Of a stretch of DNA of 34,334 nt, positions 30,695 to 34,334 are shown piece by piece. The stretch is taken from contig DASQGX010000067.1 of the NCBI GenBank assembly GCA_035632395.1, forward strand, positions 1-34,334. The letters are read 5' to 3'. The notes beneath the pieces were generated by a model. The model saw only the letters and a list, made by a program, of their open reading frames with translations, did no database searches and was not told the DNA's origin. Every line of letters starts with the position of its first letter. The first letter of the stretch is position 1. The translations under genes were made by a program, and so were the position numbers. The DNA comes from REEB95 sp035632395. Its GTDB lineage: Bacteria; Pseudomonadota; Alphaproteobacteria; ATCC43930; CGMCC-115725.

Positions 30695-32886
30695 GGCGCG
30701 CCTCCAGCGGCCACGCGCAGTCCGCCCTCGCCCAATTTCTGCAGCACACGATCCTTCGGGCCGTCGGCGACGATCCGGCCGCCGTCAACCACGATCAGGC
30801 GATCCACCAGCGACAACATCGAGGTGCGATGGGTCACCAGCAGCAGCGTCTTGCGCGCGAGCACCGGCAGCAACCGCGCGCGCAATTTGTTCTCGGCGGT
30901 GTTGTCCATCGCGCCGGTCGGCTCGTCCATCACCAGGATCGGCGGATCGAAGAGCATGGCACGAGCGATCGTCACTGCCTCACGCTGGCCGCCAGACAGA
31001 TAGCGGCCGTGTTCGCCGACCTGCATGTCGAAGCCTTCGGGATGGCGTTTGGCAAAATCGTCGACGCCGGCGATCGTCGCGGCTTCGAGGATCGCGCGGT
31101 GATCGGCGTGCGGCGCGGCCAATGCGATATTGTCTTTGATCGAGCCGAAGAACAGAAACGCATCTTGCGGCACATAGCCGAGATTGCGGCGCAGATCGGC
31201 CGGATCGATCTGGCGCAGATCGGTGCCGTCGAGCAGGATCGCACCGGCGCACGGCTGATAAAGGCCGGCGAGCAGCCGCGCCAGCGTGCTCTTTCCCGAG
31301 CCGATGCGACCGATGATGCCGACCTTCTCACCTGGCTCGATACGAAATGAAACCCCATTCAACGCCGTGTGGCCGTTGCCGGGATAAGCGAAGCCAACGT
31401 TGCGGAATTCGATCGCACCTTCGAGGCGCGGGCGGTGCAGGAAAGTTTTGCCGGCCGGACGCTCAAGCGGCAGGTTCATCACCTTGTTAAGCGCGCCGAG
31501 CGACAATGTCGACTGATGGATCTTCACCAGCAGCGAGGCAATCTGCGACAGCGGCGACATGGCCCGCGAGGCCAGCAGCGACGCCGCAACCAGCGCACCG
31601 ACGGTCAACTCGCCGCGCGCAATTTCGTACACGCCGACCACGACGACCAACACACTGACGACGTTCTGCACGAGCACGGCTGCGTTGACGCCGATCGTGG
31701 ACAGGAAGCGCGCTGTCATCGCGGTGCGCGCGGTGGCGCCGACGAAGCGCTCCCACAGGCGCTGGGCGCGGCCTTCGGCGCCGGTGATCTTGACCGTGTC
31801 GAGCCCTTCCAGGGATTCGACCAGGATGGCGTGCTTCTGGAAGCCTTCGCGCATGGTGTCGTGGATCACACCGCGCAACGACGCCTGCAGCAGGAATCCG
31901 ATGCCGAGTAACAACGGCACGGCCAACAGCGGCACTAACGCAACCATCGGTCCCGCAACCAGCGCAATGATCAGGATGAACAGCGCAGCGAACGGCAGGT
32001 CGGCGATCGCCATCAGCGTCGACGACGTCACCAGCTCGCGCAGGGTTTCGAACTCGCGCAAATTCGCGGCCAAGGCGCCAACCGAGGCAGGCCGCGCGTC
32101 GTAACGCATGCCGAGAACGTGGGCAAAGATGCGGCTTGCCAGCACGACATCGGCGTTCTTGCCGGCGCTGTCGACAAAATAACTGCGCGCCGTGCGCAGG
32201 ACGAAATCGAATCCAAAAACCACCAGCACGCCGCTCGCCAGCACCCACAGCGTTGCGACGGCATTGTTCGGAACGACGCGGTCGTAGACGGTCATCACGA
32301 ACAGCGGGCTGGCAATCGTGAGCAGATTAATGACGATCGACGCCACCGCGGCATGGGCATAGACGCGCCAAAATTGTTTGAGCGTGCCCCAAAACCACGA
32401 AACCTGTTTCTGCGGTACGACATCCTCGGTGCGCGCGTCGAAGCGGTATTCGGCGCGCGCGAAGAGCGCGTATCCGACGTAAAGGTCCTCGATCTCATGC
32501 AATGCCAGGCGAAGCGGCTCGCCCGCCGTACCCGGCAGAATGATAGTTGCCTCGTCACCGGCGAGCGCCGCGAGGACACAGCCGCCGCCGTCCTGCAACA
32601 TGAGCACGCACGGCAGATTGGCGGGCGCGATTTCGTGCAGCGCGCGGCGACGCCACGCGGCAGTGATGCCCACCCGCTGTGCTGCGCGCACGAGCATTTC
32701 GGGCGCCAGGCGCTGATCGAGCACGGGCAACCCGGCCCGCAACGCTTCGGCCGAGATCGGACGCTCGAACAAGCCGGCCAGAATCGATAGCGATTGGAGC
32801 AGCGGGTCGTGCGGCGCCGGCGGTGGCGCCACGGGACGCCGCGTCTCGCGCTGCGAAGAACCGACCTCGTCGACATTAATAGTCAT
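30691..32886 (-). CDS. Type I secretion ABC transporter with degenerate C39 domain (LssB/LapB-like)
   Basis: This exporter drives substrate through the type I channel using ATP. The 731-residue protein has an N-terminal C39-like domain at about residues 25-145. It lacks the catalytic Cys-His pair, so it would bind rather than cleave substrate. A six-helix membrane domain follows (SPLFVMTVYDRVVPNNAVAT, ADLPFAALFILIIALVAGP). The ATPase has Walker A GIIGRIGSGKSTLARLL near 520, signature LSGGQREAVTIARAM and Walker B ILVMDEPTGAMD near 650. The degenerate C39 domain is typical of transporters for giant RTX adhesins such as LapA. The gene starts 53 bases after the tolC-like gene. Confidence 0.94.
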   Translation of the reverse strand: MTINVDEVGSSQRETRRPVAPPPAPHDPLLQSLSILAGLFERPISAEALRAGLPVLDQRLAPEMLVRAAQRVGITAAWRRRALHEIAPANLPCVLMLQDGGGCVLAALAGDEATIILPGTAGEPLRLALHEIEDLYVGYALFARAEYRFDARTEDVVPQKQVSWFWGTLKQFWRVYAHAAVASIVINLLTIASPLFVMTVYDRVVPNNAVATLWVLASGVLVVFGFDFVLRTARSYFVDSAGKNADVVLASRIFAHVLGMRYDARPASVGALAANLREFETLRELVTSSTLMAIADLPFAALFILIIALVAGPMVALVPLLAVPLLLGIGFLLQASLRGVIHDTMREGFQKHAILVESLEGLDTVKITGAEGRAQRLWERFVGATARTAMTARFLSTIGVNAAVLVQNVVSVLVVVVGVYEIARGELTVGALVAASLLASRAMSPLSQIASLLVKIHQSTLSLGALNKVMNLPLERPAGKTFLHRPRLEGAIEFRNVGFAYPGNGHTALNGVSFRIEPGEKVGIIGRIGSGKSTLARLLAGLYQPCAGAILLDGTDLRQIDPADLRRNLGYVPQDAFLFFGSIKDNIALAAPHADHRAILEAATIAGVDDFAKRHPEGFDMQVGEHGRYLSGGQREAVTIARAMLFDPPILVMDEPTGAMDNTAENKLRARLLPVLARKTLLLVTHRTSMLSLVDRLIVVDGGRIVADGPKDRVLQKLGEGGLRVAAGGAP

Positions 32887-32939
32887 TTGGTGAACGCCTC
32901 GTCATGCGCCGCTGCGGCCGGATGCTGTGGCTGTGTCGT

Positions 32940-34292
32940 TCAGGTGCCTTCGGGCCGGATCGGCCGCGGCGTCGGAGTGGACGGATCGGCCTGCGGCGGC
33001 GCCGGCACGTTCAGCGCCTGCAGCAAGTTCCCCTGGATGGCGAGGATCTTGTACGCCTGAAAAACCGCCTGGCTCTGGGCGTTCTCGGCGTTGATCTGCG
33101 CCTGGAAGTAGTCGTTCTGCGCGTCCAACAGGTCGAGCAGGCTGCGCTGGCTCAGCTGGTACTGTTCGCTGTAAGCGGTGCGGACCTCGCTGTCGTGCTG
33201 CGCCGCACTGGTGAGCAGCGGCACGCGATGCTGCGCCGCCTCATAAGCAGCCCACGCCTGACGCAAATCCTGTTCCGATTTCCGCAGCGCCTCGAGCCGG
33301 TCAGTACGCGCCTGCTCGACCTGCGCATACGCCGCTTCGCGATTGTGAATGTCAGCGCCGCCGGAATAGAGATTCCACGTCAGCACGACGAGGGCGCGCG
33401 CTTCGTTGTCGCGTCCCGGAATGCCGTCAACATTGTGATTGTGATCGCCGCCGACCTCGAGATTGACCTTCGGATCGAAACGGGAATCCGCGAGCTCGAC
33501 CGCCGCTTTGGCAGAATCGATATCGGCCTCGCGCGCTTTCACGACCGGATTGTTGTTCCGCATGATGCGGATGCTGGCATCGATATCGGTCGGCAGCAGG
33601 CCGGCTGGTACCGCTGGCGATTCCAGTGTGCCCGGTGCCTGGCCGACGATCGTCAGATAGCGGGCTTCGGCATCGGCAAGTTCGCCACGAATCTGGTCAC
33701 GTTCGGCTTGCGCGGCTTCGTAACGCGCCAGCGCCTGATTCAAGCTCGCTGCGCTGCCGGCGCCGCCGGCGCTGCGCGTCTGCACGCGTTGCACGATTTC
33801 GACATGCGCCTGCACGTTCTTGTCGGCCGAGGCGAGGATGTCGCGCAACCGGACGACGTCGAGATGCGCCTCGACCGCGTCGAGACCGGTAAATTGCGCG
33901 TTCTCGGCAATGCGATAGGCCGCAGACCGTGCCCTGCCGAGTTGATGGTCGACCTCGGCGGTCGTTGCGCCGCCGTCATAAATCTTTTGGGTCAGGACCG
34001 CCGACAGTTCTTGGCGGATGTGCTGGCCATTGCTGCCTTGAGGCGTGAGGATGTTCTCGGTGTATTCGGGCCCAAGCGAAGCCCGCATGTCGACTTGCGG
34101 CAGGTAGAGGCTGCGCGCCCGGCGCAATTCGGAATCGACTTCAGCGCGATTGTGTTCCTGCGACAGAATCTTCGGGTTGGCCTGAACCGTCATACGCACG
34201 GAGTCGCTCAGGCTTTGCGCCTGCGCGCCGCCAGCGACCAAAATCGCGACCAGTGCCACACCGGCACTCAACGCCCAACGCCGCTTACCCAT
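32940..34292 (-). CDS. TolC-family outer-membrane channel of the type I secretion system
   Basis: This is the outer-membrane/periplasmic tunnel of the exporter, corresponding to LapE. I use ATG 34292 (MGKRRWALSAGVALVAILVA), with GGGGA five bases upstream and a good signal peptide ending GAQAQS; ATG 34310 is an alternative. The roughly 450-residue product contains the two repeats of the family. The first runs from SLSDSVRMTVQANPKILSQE, with PQVDMRASLGPEYT and LTQKIYDGG. The second has PVVKAREADIDSAKAAVELA, DPKVNLEVGG, LTWNLYSGG and the late SLLDLLDAQNDYFQAQINA. A proline-rich C-terminal tail follows. It is the first gene of the secretion operon visible here. The 42 bases beyond its start reach the window edge without a recognisable feature. 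Confidence 0.92.
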   Translation of the reverse strand: MGKRRWALSAGVALVAILVAGGAQAQSLSDSVRMTVQANPKILSQEHNRAEVDSELRRARSLYLPQVDMRASLGPEYTENILTPQGSNGQHIRQELSAVLTQKIYDGGATTAEVDHQLGRARSAAYRIAENAQFTGLDAVEAHLDVVRLRDILASADKNVQAHVEIVQRVQTRSAGGAGSAASLNQALARYEAAQAERDQIRGELADAEARYLTIVGQAPGTLESPAVPAGLLPTDIDASIRIMRNNNPVVKAREADIDSAKAAVELADSRFDPKVNLEVGGDHNHNVDGIPGRDNEARALVVLTWNLYSGGADIHNREAAYAQVEQARTDRLEALRKSEQDLRQAWAAYEAAQHRVPLLTSAAQHDSEVRTAYSEQYQLSQRSLLDLLDAQNDYFQAQINAENAQSQAVFQAYKILAIQGNLLQALNVPAPPQADPSTPTPRPIRPEGT

Positions 34293-34334
34293 CGCAGTCC
34301 CCAACACCATCGTCCCTGATCGTCTTTCTTTCCG

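Noticed and set aside
32904..34319. 471-codon plus-strand open frame
   Set aside because: Exact antisense of the TolC-family gene, which has both family repeats and a signal peptide.
1..34334. CRISPR array, tRNA/rRNA genes, insertion sequences, prophage or plasmid origin
   Set aside because: Read through for regularly spaced repeats, transposase or integrase motifs and structural RNA signatures; none was found, and gene order looks like stable chromosome.

Overview
The window is a GC-rich, gene-dense chromosome segment with almost no non-coding DNA. Gene content and order point to an alphaproteobacterium, probably of the Hyphomicrobiales (Rhizobiales). The evidence is the rpoZ-rsh-pdxJ-acpS-lepB-rnc-era-recO-parC run, a single bifunctional Rsh, an omega subunit with an acidic tail, a transglutaminase-like (LapG-type) protease, an RHH_4 protein and a CpaA-type prepilin peptidase. 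The genus cannot be fixed from sequence alone. No tRNA, rRNA, CRISPR array, insertion sequence or prophage was seen.

Positions 1-8300 (minus strand) hold a housekeeping run read rpoZ, rsh, pdxJ, acpS, lepB, rnc, era, recO, parC. Several genes share stop/start codons. Positions 8316-10909 (minus) hold a two-gene sugar unit: a GDP-mannose 6-dehydrogenase of the AlgD type followed by a GT4 glycosyltransferase.

Positions 11011-17076 (minus) hold the most interesting metabolic unit, a tightly packed six-gene operon: MFS permease, PyrK, class 1B PyrD, an M20 N-carbamoyl-amino-acid amidohydrolase, an XRE regulator and PyrE. Together these could import orotate, reduce it with NAD(P)H, finish its breakdown at the ureido stage, or salvage it to UMP. 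I read it as a candidate orotate (or related ureide) utilisation operon that lacks only a ring-opening dihydroorotase in this window. A 20-bp dyad lies over the promoter in front of it.

Positions 17155-24632 hold folK, divergent from a small plus-strand set (NYN-domain protein, family 5 uracil-DNA glycosylase, DUF523), then smpB-dapA (minus), and a plus-strand operon of soluble lytic transglycosylase, type II haloacid dehalogenase and a PLP threonine/serine dehydratase-like enzyme. Positions 24633-26607 (minus) hold an M23 endopeptidase that overlaps a bactofilin gene, a cell-wall shaping pair.

Positions 26850-34292 are a surface/secretion region. It holds a LapG-like cysteine protease whose ribosome binding site lies inside a hairpin, an RHH-PAS fusion protein, one unrecognised small lysine-free protein on the opposite strand, an orphan prepilin peptidase, and a complete type I secretion system (TolC, ABC with degenerate C39 domain, HlyD) of the LapEBC type. 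The large adhesin such a system would be expected to export, and a LapD-type c-di-GMP receptor, are not in the window.
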